Part shown: positions 37,504 to 45,410 of the stretch, one piece after another
Layout: every line of letters starts with the position of its first letter
Position numbering within the stretch: position 1 is the stretch's first letter
Assembly (NCBI GenBank): GCA_965221485.1
Contig: OZ244893.1
Coordinates: forward strand, 1 to 64,000
Direction: 5' to 3'
DNA length: 64,000 nucleotides
Source of the DNA: JAJEBT01 sp965221485
GTDB lineage: Bacteria; Pseudomonadota; Alphaproteobacteria; MPNO01; UBA830
The notes under the pieces: model-generated
Told to the model about the DNA's origin: nothing
The model's input: the letters and a program-made list of their open reading frames with translations, nothing else
The model's database searches: none
Made by a program: the position numbers and the translations under genes

Positions 37504-38454
37504 CTACCGGCATCGTTCGTCCCAGCGCCGGGCGAGAACGGCGGCGCGATTGCCGCCAAGATTGGCAATCGCCTGGGCGACATAGTCGGTGCCGGCAAGC
37601 TCGCCGAAGGCACGCATCAGTCTCAGTGTGACGGGTCCGGGCAAGATGTCGCCGCGGACGATGGACGCGCCGTTGATGCTGCTGACGGGAACGATGGATG
37701 GGGAGGTGCCCGACACAAAGGCTTCGTCGGCGCTATAGACGTCATAGAGCGTCAGATCGGTCTCTACGGTTTCAAGATCAAGACTGGCTGCAAGTTCGAG
37801 AACGACTTTTCTGGTGACGCCGCCCAGAACGTTTCGTCCGCGCGGGGTCACAAGCCGCCCGTCACTGACGGCGAAGAAATTGCCCGTATTTGTCTCCGCG
37901 ATATTGCCGTCGATGTCGAGCATCAGCGGTGTCGCGCCCGGACTGCTCGCGTTGACTTCGAGGGCGGCTTGCATCTGGTTCATGCGGCTGGTGACTTTCC
38001 CTCTCGGGTCAATGCTTTGTGGAGGTGTGCGCCGGGTTCCGGGTGTCACCAGAGCCAGACCATCGATATAGGCCTCGGCATATCGATCAAAGTCCATGTC
38101 GACACAGAAGAGTGCCACGATGGGTGGCCCGATTTCGCCAGTGACCATATCGCCGCGTGTTATGACGTGCCACACGGCAAAGTCCCCCTTGTCGTCAAGC
38201 CGCCCCAGGTTACGTCTCAGCGTCTCTTCAGTGATGGCCTTCATCTCCTCGCGGGTCAATCCGGTATCGATCCTGACATAAGCAAGAGAGCGGAACAGGC
38301 GGTCGATATGATCGTCAAGGCGAAAGAGCCTGTGCGCGAATGACCGGGTGACTTCGTAGATGCCATCGCCACCAAAGAAACCGCGCGCAGTCACGGGGAT
38401 CAGCGCCTGATCTTCGGAAAGGAAATCGCCGTTCAGGTAAACGATATTTTTCAT
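37504..38454 (-). CDS. Class IV PLP-dependent aminotransferase
   Basis: A 316-residue fold-type IV aminotransferase (branched-chain, D-amino-acid or 4-amino-4-deoxychorismate lyase group). It starts MKNIVYLNGDFLSEDQALIPVTARGF-type (YLNGDF; RGFFGGDGIYEVTR), has the candidate PLP lysine Lys153 in DPRGKVTSRMNQMQAALE, and the cofactor-binding block DGNIAETNTGNFFAV (182-196) with Glu187. VLGGVTRKVVLELA and EAFVSGTSPSIVPV complete the signature. The subfamily cannot be fixed: the arginine-rich substrate loop does not clearly match IlvE. It stands alone between gaps. Confidence 0.88.
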   Translation of the reverse strand: MKNIVYLNGDFLSEDQALIPVTARGFFGGDGIYEVTRSFAHRLFRLDDHIDRLFRSLAYVRIDTGLTREEMKAITEETLRRNLGRLDDKGDFAVWHVITRGDMVTGEIGPPIVALFCVDMDFDRYAEAYIDGLALVTPGTRRTPPQSIDPRGKVTSRMNQMQAALEVNASSPGATPLMLDIDGNIAETNTGNFFAVSDGRLVTPRGRNVLGGVTRKVVLELAASLDLETVETDLTLYDVYSADEAFVSGTSPSIVPVSSINGASIVRGDILPGPVTLRLMRAFGELAGTDYVAQAIANLGGNRAAVLARRWDERCR

Positions 38455-38923
38455 GGACTGCTTCCGATTGGTTGCGGACAGGGCGCCTCACATTATGGCG
38501 GCCTGCATGGCCCGGGAACAGTCCTCGATGCCCGCGTCGTCTGCGGGTCCGCACCACCTGCCCCCCGACAGACGAGGCCGTCACGACTGCAATGGTGCCC
38601 GAAGTGACGCCTACGGTCAGAACCGGGTTGCGCGCCACATTTGGTTCTGATGAGCCGGGAGTGTTGTGGGTAGCTTGGAAAACCGCAGTTTGCTGACAGG
38701 CGTGCAAAGGCGAGGTTCTCTGGCGAACAGATCCGTTCCGAAAGCCCTGTTTCGGCTGAACGCGGCACACCCGGAGGTGTGGCTCACATGGCAAGGATCA
38801 CCGGCAAGGGTGTGAGGACGCGAACGGAGGCGTTCGCTTGACGAACGAGCCGATGCTGTGTGACCCTGAACGTCAGGCAGATCTGCGAATTGGTGCAGAT
38901 GTCTGGTGCAGCGGAGGAAACCG
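38455..38923. other. Gap of about 470 bases upstream of the GMC dehydrogenase
   Basis: No gene recognised. It lies between two genes pointing away from each other, so promoters for the aminotransferase (minus) and the dehydrogenase operon (plus) should be here, but I cannot identify convincing -35/-10 pairs. Confidence 0.45.
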
Positions 38924-39391
38924 GTGGCAGAGGCGCCCGGAGCGAAGAGGCGGAAGAAAACGGACGATGGGGCGGCCATCACGCGCCGCAGCATGGTTGG
39001 CGTGTGTCTCGGGATTCCTGTCATTGCCTGGGCCCGACCGTTGCTGGCCCGTGACCGCATCCGGCGATTTCGGGAGGTATCGGCCCAACTGACCGGATTT
39101 CAGGAGCATGAGCTCGACCCGCGGCATGCGGTTGAGATCATGGAAGGCCTGATTGGCCGTGGCCAGGAAGCAGTCCTCGTTTCCCTGCTTGCGGGCCGTA
39201 ACGGCGCAAAGGAAACCGAGGTGGCGAGAAAGATTGTGGTTGCATGGTATTCGGGCGTCCATCCGGAACCGGGAGGACCGGTGACCCATACCTACGAGGA
39301 CGCGCTCGCCTGGAAGGCCATCGGTTTCAGTCACCCGTCAGGTTTCTGTACGGCCCCACTCTTCCACTGGGCGACGCCGCCACAGCCATGA
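38924..39391 (+). CDS. Sugar/alcohol dehydrogenase complex small subunit, Tat-exported
   Basis: About 155 residues with a twin-arginine signal: ITRRSMVGVCLGIPVIAWA with Arg21-Arg22 after a lysine/arginine-rich leader. The mature part (ARDRIRRFREVSAQLTGF..., KIVVAWYSGV, YEDALAWKAIGF) matches the small subunit of membrane FAD dehydrogenases acting on sorbitol, fructose or gluconate. I chose the GTG at 38924 because a GGAGG lies six bases before it; an earlier GTG at 38906 would overlap that site. Its stop overlaps the next ATG (ATGA). It chaperones and co-exports the FAD subunit. Confidence 0.85.
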   Translation: MAEAPGAKRRKKTDDGAAITRRSMVGVCLGIPVIAWARPLLARDRIRRFREVSAQLTGFQEHELDPRHAVEIMEGLIGRGQEAVLVSLLAGRNGAKETEVARKIVVAWYSGVHPEPGGPVTHTYEDALAWKAIGFSHPSGFCTAPLFHWATPPQP

Positions 39392-41016
39392 CAGACATCA
39401 GCGCAGACGTCATCGTCGTCGGCGCAGGCGTCGCGGGAGCCCTCTTTGCGGAGCGTCTGACGGCTCAGGGAATCCGGGTCGCGATTCTTGAGGCGGGGCC
39501 CCGTATCGACCGGGAAGAGGCGTTTGAAACCTGGCTCGGCGCCACGATCAAGGTTCCGGAAAGTCCGTATCCGCTGACACCGGAAGCAGATCATCCGGTG
39601 GCCCATGACGTCAGTCACTGGTATCGGCAGTCCGGTCCGGATCCTTTCAAGAGTACCTATCTGAAGCAGGTGGGCGGCACCACGTGGCACTGGCTCGGAA
39701 CCTGCGTTCGCTATGTTCCCAATGATTTCCGTATGCGGTCTCTCTATGGACAGGCCGTGGACTGGCCGATCACCTATGATGATCTTGAGCCCGACTACCT
39801 TGAAGCGGAGCATGAGCTGGGCGTTGCCGGTGACAGCAATGAAGATCTGGGCTCTCCCCGGTCCGGGCCTTTTCCACTGCCGCCAATTCCGCAGAGTCAT
39901 CTCGACGGCTTTTTTGCGGAAGCGCTCAAGGGCACAGTCTATGCGGTGCACCCGACGCCCCAGGCCCGCAATTCGGTGGAACATGACGGTCGTCCTGTTT
40001 GCTGCGGGAGCGGAAGCTGCATTCCGATCTGTCCCGTTCAGGCAAAATATGATGCGACGGTCCACCTCGACCGTGCCGAGAGCCGGGGCGCAAGGGTGCA
40101 CGAGCAATGTACGGCCGTTCAGGTTGCGCTTGATGGGGACGACCGGGTGGCCGGACTCCGGTTTCGCCGGCCGGACGGGAGCGAAGGGGTTGCCAGGGGC
40201 CGGGTTTATGCCCTGGCGGCCCACGCGATCGAAACACCCCGCTTGTTGCTCAACTCGCCGGGACCAGGCTCAGCCGCTGTCGCCAATGGTTCCGGGCAGG
40301 TCGGTCGCAATCTGATGGATCATCCGATCCAGTTGAGCTGGGCCGTTGCACGCGAGCCTGTCTGGCCATACCGGGGACCGCTCTCAACGTCAGGTATCGA
40401 GACCCTGAAGGACGGTGCGTATCGCCGCACGCGCTCAAGTCTGCGAATTGAGATCGGTAATGACGGCTGGAACTGGCCGACGGGCGGGAGGCTTGCCCTG
40501 GCGGACATGCTGTTCCGTCAGGGATTGCGGGGCCCGGAGCTGCGCCGGACAATGGAGAGTCACGCGTCTCGTCACGTGCGGATGGCGTCGCTGACCGAGC
40601 AGCTGCCGGAGCCCGGGAACCGGATCACACTCGATCCCGGAGAACGGGACCATTATGGCGTTCCGCTGCCACGGATCCATTATCGCGTGGGCCGTTATGC
40701 CCGCGATGGTCTGGCGGAAGCGCGACGCATTCATGACGGCATATTTTCCCGCATTGGTACGACCGCTGTCTGGCACGCTGAGGACTTTCAGGGAGCGGGC
40801 CACATTATCGGGACTTGCAGGATGGGTCATGATCCGAAGACTTCAGTGGTCAACAGCAGGCTGCGCAGTCATCAGCACGCCAACCTCTTTATCCTCGGAT
40901 CCTCGGTCTTTCCGACTGGCGCGACTGCGAATCCGACGCTGACCATAGCGGCGCTCAGTCTGCGCGCTTCCCGTGAAGTCAGGGATGTCCTGCCGCAGTT
41001 TCCGGCCCCCCGGTAG
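39388..41016 (+). CDS. GMC-family FAD dehydrogenase, large subunit of a membrane sugar/alcohol dehydrogenase
   Basis: A 542-residue oxidoreductase. An FAD-binding GxGxxG lies at DVIVVGAGVAGALFAE (7-22), and the GMC C-terminal domain has GTCRMGHDPKTSVVN and SVFPTGATANPTLTIAALSLR with the usual catalytic His/Asn neighbourhood. VCCGSGSCIPICPVQAKYD is a cysteine-rich block: four cysteines in a ferredoxin-like spacing, seen in gluconate/sorbitol dehydrogenase subunits and thought to carry an Fe-S cluster. ATG overlaps the stop of the small subunit, so the pair is coupled and exported together. The third partner, a multi-haem cytochrome c, is not next to it. Substrate is not predictable. Confidence 0.9.
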   Translation: MTDISADVIVVGAGVAGALFAERLTAQGIRVAILEAGPRIDREEAFETWLGATIKVPESPYPLTPEADHPVAHDVSHWYRQSGPDPFKSTYLKQVGGTTWHWLGTCVRYVPNDFRMRSLYGQAVDWPITYDDLEPDYLEAEHELGVAGDSNEDLGSPRSGPFPLPPIPQSHLDGFFAEALKGTVYAVHPTPQARNSVEHDGRPVCCGSGSCIPICPVQAKYDATVHLDRAESRGARVHEQCTAVQVALDGDDRVAGLRFRRPDGSEGVARGRVYALAAHAIETPRLLLNSPGPGSAAVANGSGQVGRNLMDHPIQLSWAVAREPVWPYRGPLSTSGIETLKDGAYRRTRSSLRIEIGNDGWNWPTGGRLALADMLFRQGLRGPELRRTMESHASRHVRMASLTEQLPEPGNRITLDPGERDHYGVPLPRIHYRVGRYARDGLAEARRIHDGIFSRIGTTAVWHAEDFQGAGHIIGTCRMGHDPKTSVVNSRLRSHQHANLFILGSSVFPTGATANPTLTIAALSLRASREVRDVLPQFPAPR

Positions 41017-41213
41017 CGTTCCGGACAAGGGCATTCTGCCCGACTGCGGGGTGGCCCCACAGCCAACCGGTACCCGTCAGCGCAAGGGGGACGTTGTTTC
41101 TTCGGTTTCGTGATGGGGCCGGATCAAAGGCCGGAAGACCTTTCTGCCTGGCTGGTGGGTTCGACAATCCTGCTATGGCCGGACTGCCGTTGGCAGGCCT
41201 TGTTGGTATGGCG

Positions 41214-41789
41214 TCACTTGCCCTCGACGTCGGCAGCCACGCGCATTGTCTGGATACTGTCGGGATTCACCACCATGCCGTTGCGGGCGCGGTCGCCCTT
41301 CTTGATCCCGTCGACAAACTCCATGCCTGATGTGACCCGTCCCCAGACGGTATACTGGCCGTCAAGAAACGTGGAATCCGCCAGCACGATGAAGAACTGG
41401 CTGTTTGCACTGTGAGGATCGCTCGCTCGCGCCATCGAAGCAATGCCACGCCGATGCGGTTCACGGGAAAACTCGGCCCTCAGGTCGGGCTTGTCCGAGC
41501 CCCCTGTGCCGTCGCCTCGCGGATCTCCGGTCTGGACCATGAAGCCGTCAATGACCCGATGGAACTTGAGCCCGTCATAGAATTTGGCGCGCGCAAGCTC
41601 CTTGATGCGCTGCACATGATTGGGGGCAAGATCGGGGAGCAGCTCAATGACGACTCGCCCGTCTCTGAGTTCCAGGTAAATCGTGTTTTCGAGATCTGCT
41701 GCCTGCCCATTGTTGGTAGCGACAGCCATGACGCCAGCAACGATACCCGCCAGTGCGACTCGTTTCAAGTGGCCAAAAAGATGTGTCAT
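41214..41789 (-). CDS. Periplasmic cyclophilin-type peptidyl-prolyl isomerase
   Basis: About 191 residues with a signal peptide (MTHLFGHLKRVALAGIVAGV..., cleaved near NNGQA). The cyclophilin core has FYDGLKFHRVIDGFMVQTGD, GTGGSDKPDLRAEF, NSQFFIVLADSTFLDGQYTV and WGRVTSGMEFVDGI, including the catalytic-arginine region FHRVI. It speeds prolyl isomerisation of exported proteins. I used the ATG at 41789 because the signal peptide begins there; a longer frame reaches 42038 but overlaps the next gene and lacks sense. Not obviously tied to the catabolic genes that follow. Confidence 0.92.
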   Translation of the reverse strand: MTHLFGHLKRVALAGIVAGVMAVATNNGQAADLENTIYLELRDGRVVIELLPDLAPNHVQRIKELARAKFYDGLKFHRVIDGFMVQTGDPRGDGTGGSDKPDLRAEFSREPHRRGIASMARASDPHSANSQFFIVLADSTFLDGQYTVWGRVTSGMEFVDGIKKGDRARNGMVVNPDSIQTMRVAADVEGK

Positions 41790-42034
41790 ACGGGGAACCC
41801 ACTTATGGTATTGCGACTGTGTCCTGAGACAGCAAACGTAGCATGATCGACCTCCGTCCGATAGGCGGATGGCCGAACGCGACAGCTCCGGGGACAGTGT
41901 CCGGAGAGGAGCGCTGCATCCCTGCGGCCATGGTGACGGTAATGGCAGGGTGGGCCGAACGAGACGGGTGATCCTGTCGGTTCGGTACCGGGCTCTCGGG
42001 CGGCAAACGGCGGCTGCACCCGTGACGGAACTGG

Positions 42035-43261
42035 TCAACGCCGCAGCAGTGCCTGCAGCTTGATCTCCGGGTTTTCCAGATCGGACGCCTGATACGTCTT
42101 GTCCGCCATCATCATGCGCCGGGTAAAACGCAGATCCCGCGGGTTGTTCACCGCGGCGGCGCCGACAAGCCGCTCCCCGTCGAGATAGAACTCAATGAAA
42201 TGGCCGTCATCGCGACTGCCCCTGACGGCAACCTGGTCCCAGACGGCGGGCAGGCCCATCAACTGGATGTTGGCATCATACTGGTCGGACCAGAACCACG
42301 GAATCTCGGCATAGGGGTCTTCCTTGCCGAGCATGGACCGGGCCGAATTGATCGCCTGATTCTGGGCATTCTCCCAGGATTCAAGTCGGATGCGCCGGCC
42401 CAGCAGCGCGTTGGGATGGCTGGTCACATCGCCGGCTGCGAATATATCCGGATGGGACGTGCGACCGAACGCGTCAACAATGATTCCGTCGTCAACATCA
42501 AGACCGGCCTCAACAGCGAGCTCCACATTCGGCTCAATGCCGACCCCGATCACCGAGACATCGCAGTCGATCGTGCTGTCGTCATTCAGGACGACGCGCT
42601 CGACACGGTCCGCACCTTCAAATCCCGCAAGTCCGACGCCCAACCGGATATCGACGCCGTGCCGTTGGTGAAGGGCGAAAACCCAGTCTGACATACTGTC
42701 GGTCAAGGCACGCGCACATACCCGTTCGGCCACTTCCAGAACCACAACATCGGCACCGCGTTTCCGTGCTGCGGCCGCGACCTCGAGACCGATCCAGCCG
42801 GCGCCAACCACGACGACCCTGGCACCCTCAACAAGACTGGAGCGGATATCCTCCGAATCCGAAACCGTCCGCAGCGTATACACGCCATCGAGATTGCAGC
42901 CGGGGACGGTCAATGTACGCGCCCGGCCGCCGGTTGCCAGCAGAAGCCGGGCCCATGGCAGGGTCTCGCCACTGTCCAGCGTCAGCGAGTGATTGGCCGG
43001 GTCCAGGGATGTCACGCGCTGCCCCAGCCGCAATTCGACATTCGCTTCCTGCAGGACCGTCTCGGGCCATAGCAGGCATGTCTCCCGTTCTGCGTCGCCG
43101 ATCAGAACGTCCTTGGACAGCGGCGGGCGTTCATGAGGCGGAAAATCTTCCTCGCCGATGAGAATGATTCGCCCCTCGAAGCCTTCGTCGCGCAGCGTTC
43201 GGGCCGCCCAGCCCCCGGCCTGGCCGCCCCCTACGACGACAAACGTGCGATTGGAGTCCAA
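42035..43261 (-). CDS. NAD(P)H-dependent ferredoxin reductase (FAD), oxygenase electron-transfer chain
   Basis: A 408-residue flavoprotein of the BphA4/rhodocoxin-reductase type. It has an FAD GxGxxG motif at VVVGGGQAGGWAA (8-20), HERPPLSKD, a second dinucleotide motif VVVVGAGWIGLEVAAAARKRGA for NAD(P)H, HPDIFAAGDVTSH, and the C-terminal dimer domain FWSDQYDANIQLMG. It passes electrons from NAD(P)H to the Rieske ferredoxin encoded 15 bases upstream on the same strand. Together they supply the ring-hydroxylating oxygenase encoded at 45.4-47.1 kb; this link is inferred from co-location. Confidence 0.9.
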   Translation of the reverse strand: MDSNRTFVVVGGGQAGGWAARTLRDEGFEGRIILIGEEDFPPHERPPLSKDVLIGDAERETCLLWPETVLQEANVELRLGQRVTSLDPANHSLTLDSGETLPWARLLLATGGRARTLTVPGCNLDGVYTLRTVSDSEDIRSSLVEGARVVVVGAGWIGLEVAAAARKRGADVVVLEVAERVCARALTDSMSDWVFALHQRHGVDIRLGVGLAGFEGADRVERVVLNDDSTIDCDVSVIGVGIEPNVELAVEAGLDVDDGIIVDAFGRTSHPDIFAAGDVTSHPNALLGRRIRLESWENAQNQAINSARSMLGKEDPYAEIPWFWSDQYDANIQLMGLPAVWDQVAVRGSRDDGHFIEFYLDGERLVGAAAVNNPRDLRFTRRMMMADKTYQASDLENPEIKLQALLRR

Positions 43262-43276
43262 GCGCCGGTTTCCGGT

Positions 43277-43600
43277 CTAGGATTCGGCGATGCCGACAAG
43301 GATATCGTCGTTCTCGACCCTGACCTCGTAGCTCTTGAGGTCCTCGTCGGCAGGTGGCGAGACGGCCTTGCCCGTCTTTATGTCAAACATGGCACCGTGA
43401 AGGGGACACTCGATACAGCCGTCCTCGATATAGCCATCCGACATGGACGCATATGCGTGGGTACAGATGTCGTCGAGGGCAAAAAACGCACCTTGCAGAT
43501 TGATCAGTGCGATTTCGTGACTGCCAACGCGCACCTGGATGGCTTCGTCCTCTTCCAGATCTGAGGTGGTTGCGACTTTGTGAAAGACTACATTGCTCAT
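43277..43600 (-). CDS. Rieske [2Fe-2S] ferredoxin of a ring-hydroxylating oxygenase
   Basis: A 107-residue soluble Rieske ferredoxin. The cluster ligands are Cys46 and His48 in CTHAY, and Cys65 and His68 in CPLHGAMF. Length and the end SYEVRVENDDILVGI are typical of NdoA/BphA3/MocE-type proteins. It is the first gene of the minus-strand electron-transfer pair. Its start faces the cupin dioxygenase start across about 167 bases, so the two transcripts diverge from one control region. Confidence 0.93.
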   Translation of the reverse strand: MSNVVFHKVATTSDLEEDEAIQVRVGSHEIALINLQGAFFALDDICTHAYASMSDGYIEDGCIECPLHGAMFDIKTGKAVSPPADEDLKSYEVRVENDDILVGIAES

Positions 43601-43710
43601 ATCGGTTCCTGTGTGTCGGTTCGGAAAGTCTGGATCGTGCGGGGGCCGCCAGCCGGCGCACAGTCTACTCCAGGCGCTGGCACGCTCTCAAGCGATGGAT
43701 CCGCCGTTTT

Positions 43711-43740
43711 CTGCCGGCACGAACAGCGTTGTGCTACACT
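43711..43740 (+). promoter_or_regulatory. Possible extended -10 promoter of the cupin dioxygenase gene
   Basis: GTGCTACACT contains TACACT (43735-43740) preceded by TG one base upstream, an extended -10 pattern, 28 bases before the start codon. A weak -35 (CTGCCG, 43711-43716) is 18 bases upstream. No operator-like symmetry is obvious between the divergent genes. Prediction by eye only. Confidence 0.3.
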
Positions 43741-43767
43741 CACCACAACCCTGATCCGGAGGAAACC

Positions 43768-44946
43768 ATGGCGACGTCGAAAGAAGCCATTCGTACCGAG
43801 CGCGAAATCGAGCTTGAAGCGATCATCAATGAACTGGAAGACCTCAATGTTGCTGCTGCGGACCGGGGGCTGTGGATCCGGACCCGCTGGAATCTGCCCA
43901 ACCAGACACCCTGGCATCTGGGTGTGTCCCGAAGGCCGGCTCCCGGCCCCTATACCCTGGGCGTGGAGTACCCTGCAGCACAGCCATACTGCTGGAAATG
44001 GGCGGACATTGAACAGTATCTCATGCAGCTGGTCGAGTTGTGTCCGCTCGAGCTGACCGAACGCCAGTCGGTTCTGCTGACCAACCCCGCTTTCGATGGC
44101 CGCGGAGTCAAGGTGACCAACACGATGCGAATCGCGATCTCCATCTACAAGAAGGGAGATGTCGCCGAGTCCCATATGCACACTCCCAATGCCAGCCGTA
44201 CCATCATCTCGGAATCCGGGGGCTACACGATGGTCGAGGGGGAAAGGATCTTTCCGAAACGGGGCGACCTCGTCTTCACACCGAACGGCACCTGGCATGG
44301 GCACGGAAATGACGACGATTCGCCGGTTATCTGGGCGGATACACTCGATTGGCCGCTTGCCGATTTCCTGGGGGTCGCCTGGGCCCGCAATGACGACGAT
44401 ACGGGCGGCGAGAACCGGCGGCCCGAGGACGATTTTTCGGGGCGGTTCTATGGTCGCGGCGGCATTCGGCCGTTGTTCGAAGCGTATCCAAGGGGCGAAG
44501 GACGGAAGGTGACCCCCATGTTTCTGTACAAGAGACAGGATATTCGGGACAGTCTGTTCGAACTCAGCGGGCATGACGGAGACCCCCATGAGGGGATCAT
44601 CATCGAATGTGTGAATCCGGTTGACGGTGAGCCCGTGTTTTCGACGCTGAGCTACCGGGCCCAGTTGCTGCGTAGCGGAGAGCGGACGCAGCCGAAACGC
44701 CACACCGCCTCAAGCATATACTTTGTTCTGGAAGGTTCCGGGGTCACTGACGTCGATGGCCAGGCTTTCGAGTGGGAGAAAAACGATTTCTTCGTCGTTC
44801 CCGGCCATTGCTGGCGGGAATTCCGGAACACGGGTCCACAATCCGCGATTCTCTACAGCTACACGGATGCACCCCTTCTGGAAAAACTTGGACATTATCG
44901 TGCGCAGGGCCGGGATCACACCGGAGCCGTCGTCGAGCTTTCCTGA
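43768..44946 (+). CDS. Gentisate 1,2-dioxygenase-like bicupin ring-cleavage enzyme
   Basis: A 392-residue bicupin. The first cupin carries the iron ligands of gentisate-type dioxygenases: His136 and His138 in ESHMHTPNASRTI and His177 in TPNGTWHGHGND, with EGERIFPKRGDLVFTP between them. The second cupin (PKRHTASSIYFVLEGSGVTD, KNDFFVVPGHCWREF) lacks a full set. Relatives open gentisate, salicylate, 1-hydroxy-2-naphthoate or 5-nitro/5-aminosalicylate rings between carbons 1 and 2. I start at the ATG at 43768, preceded by GGAGGA; a longer frame reaches into the ferredoxin region. The surrounding oxygenase and RidA genes make an aromatic-acid pathway very likely, but the natural substrate is not readable. 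Confidence 0.85.
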   Translation: MATSKEAIRTEREIELEAIINELEDLNVAAADRGLWIRTRWNLPNQTPWHLGVSRRPAPGPYTLGVEYPAAQPYCWKWADIEQYLMQLVELCPLELTERQSVLLTNPAFDGRGVKVTNTMRIAISIYKKGDVAESHMHTPNASRTIISESGGYTMVEGERIFPKRGDLVFTPNGTWHGHGNDDDSPVIWADTLDWPLADFLGVAWARNDDDTGGENRRPEDDFSGRFYGRGGIRPLFEAYPRGEGRKVTPMFLYKRQDIRDSLFELSGHDGDPHEGIIIECVNPVDGEPVFSTLSYRAQLLRSGERTQPKRHTASSIYFVLEGSGVTDVDGQAFEWEKNDFFVVPGHCWREFRNTGPQSAILYSYTDAPLLEKLGHYRAQGRDHTGAVVELS

Positions 44947-44954
44947 GGACCCGT

Positions 44955-45338
44955 TCAGGAAAGGACGGCGGTGATGTCGCAGGATATCAGATAGGGGGTG
45001 TCCCGGTTGTCAGGAAGAATGTGGCGCGCGGGGCGGGCCTCCGCGTCAGGAAACATGGCGACCCATTCGGCATTCAGCGCGTCTCGGTCCTCCGTATCCT
45101 TGAGCCAGATTGTAATCTTGATGATGTCGTCCGTGGTGCCGCCGGCCGCCTCGAGGATGCTGCGAATATGTTCAAACACGAGCGAGCACTGGCCCTCCAG
45201 TGTGTCCGGCGTGAGTCCTGCCACGGCGTCACGGCCAATGATCACACCGCTCATCAGGAGGTTTCCGACTCGTGAGGCGGCCGGAATCGGGTTGGAATGC
45301 CGGAAGCGTTGGATTTCGATGCTCTTGCGACGGGACAT
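44955..45338 (-). CDS. RidA/YjgF-family (deaminase-like) protein
   Basis: A 127-residue Rid-family protein with IPAASRVGNLLMSGVI, GQCSLVFEHIRSILEAAGGT, DDIIKITIWLKD and PARHILPDNRDTPYLISCDI. Classic RidA hydrolyses reactive enamines and imines; relatives in aromatic pathways are 2-aminomuconate deaminases. The arginine of the RidA active site (R in the PxR-type end motif) is present as PARHI. It sits between the cupin dioxygenase and the oxygenase alpha gene, on the opposite strand, diverging from the latter across 72 bases. Placement suggests that an amino-substituted intermediate is hydrolysed, but general housekeeping is possible. Confidence 0.88.
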   Translation of the reverse strand: MSRRKSIEIQRFRHSNPIPAASRVGNLLMSGVIIGRDAVAGLTPDTLEGQCSLVFEHIRSILEAAGGTTDDIIKITIWLKDTEDRDALNAEWVAMFPDAEARPARHILPDNRDTPYLISCDITAVLS

Positions 45339-45410
45339 GCGGTTTCCTCCTGTCTGTCAGGTCCGGGCAGCTGCCGGGGCCCATGGTTGCACCACAGTTA
45401 CGGAATTTCC

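Noticed and set aside
37276..38343. Plus-strand frame of 355 codons
   Set aside because: It lies opposite the aminotransferase gene, whose motifs are unmistakable on the minus strand.
39331..40224. Minus-strand frame of 297 codons
   Set aside because: Shadow of the GMC dehydrogenase gene.
43597..44703. Minus-strand frame of 368 codons
   Set aside because: Shadow of the cupin dioxygenase gene, whose iron-ligand motifs are clear on the plus strand.
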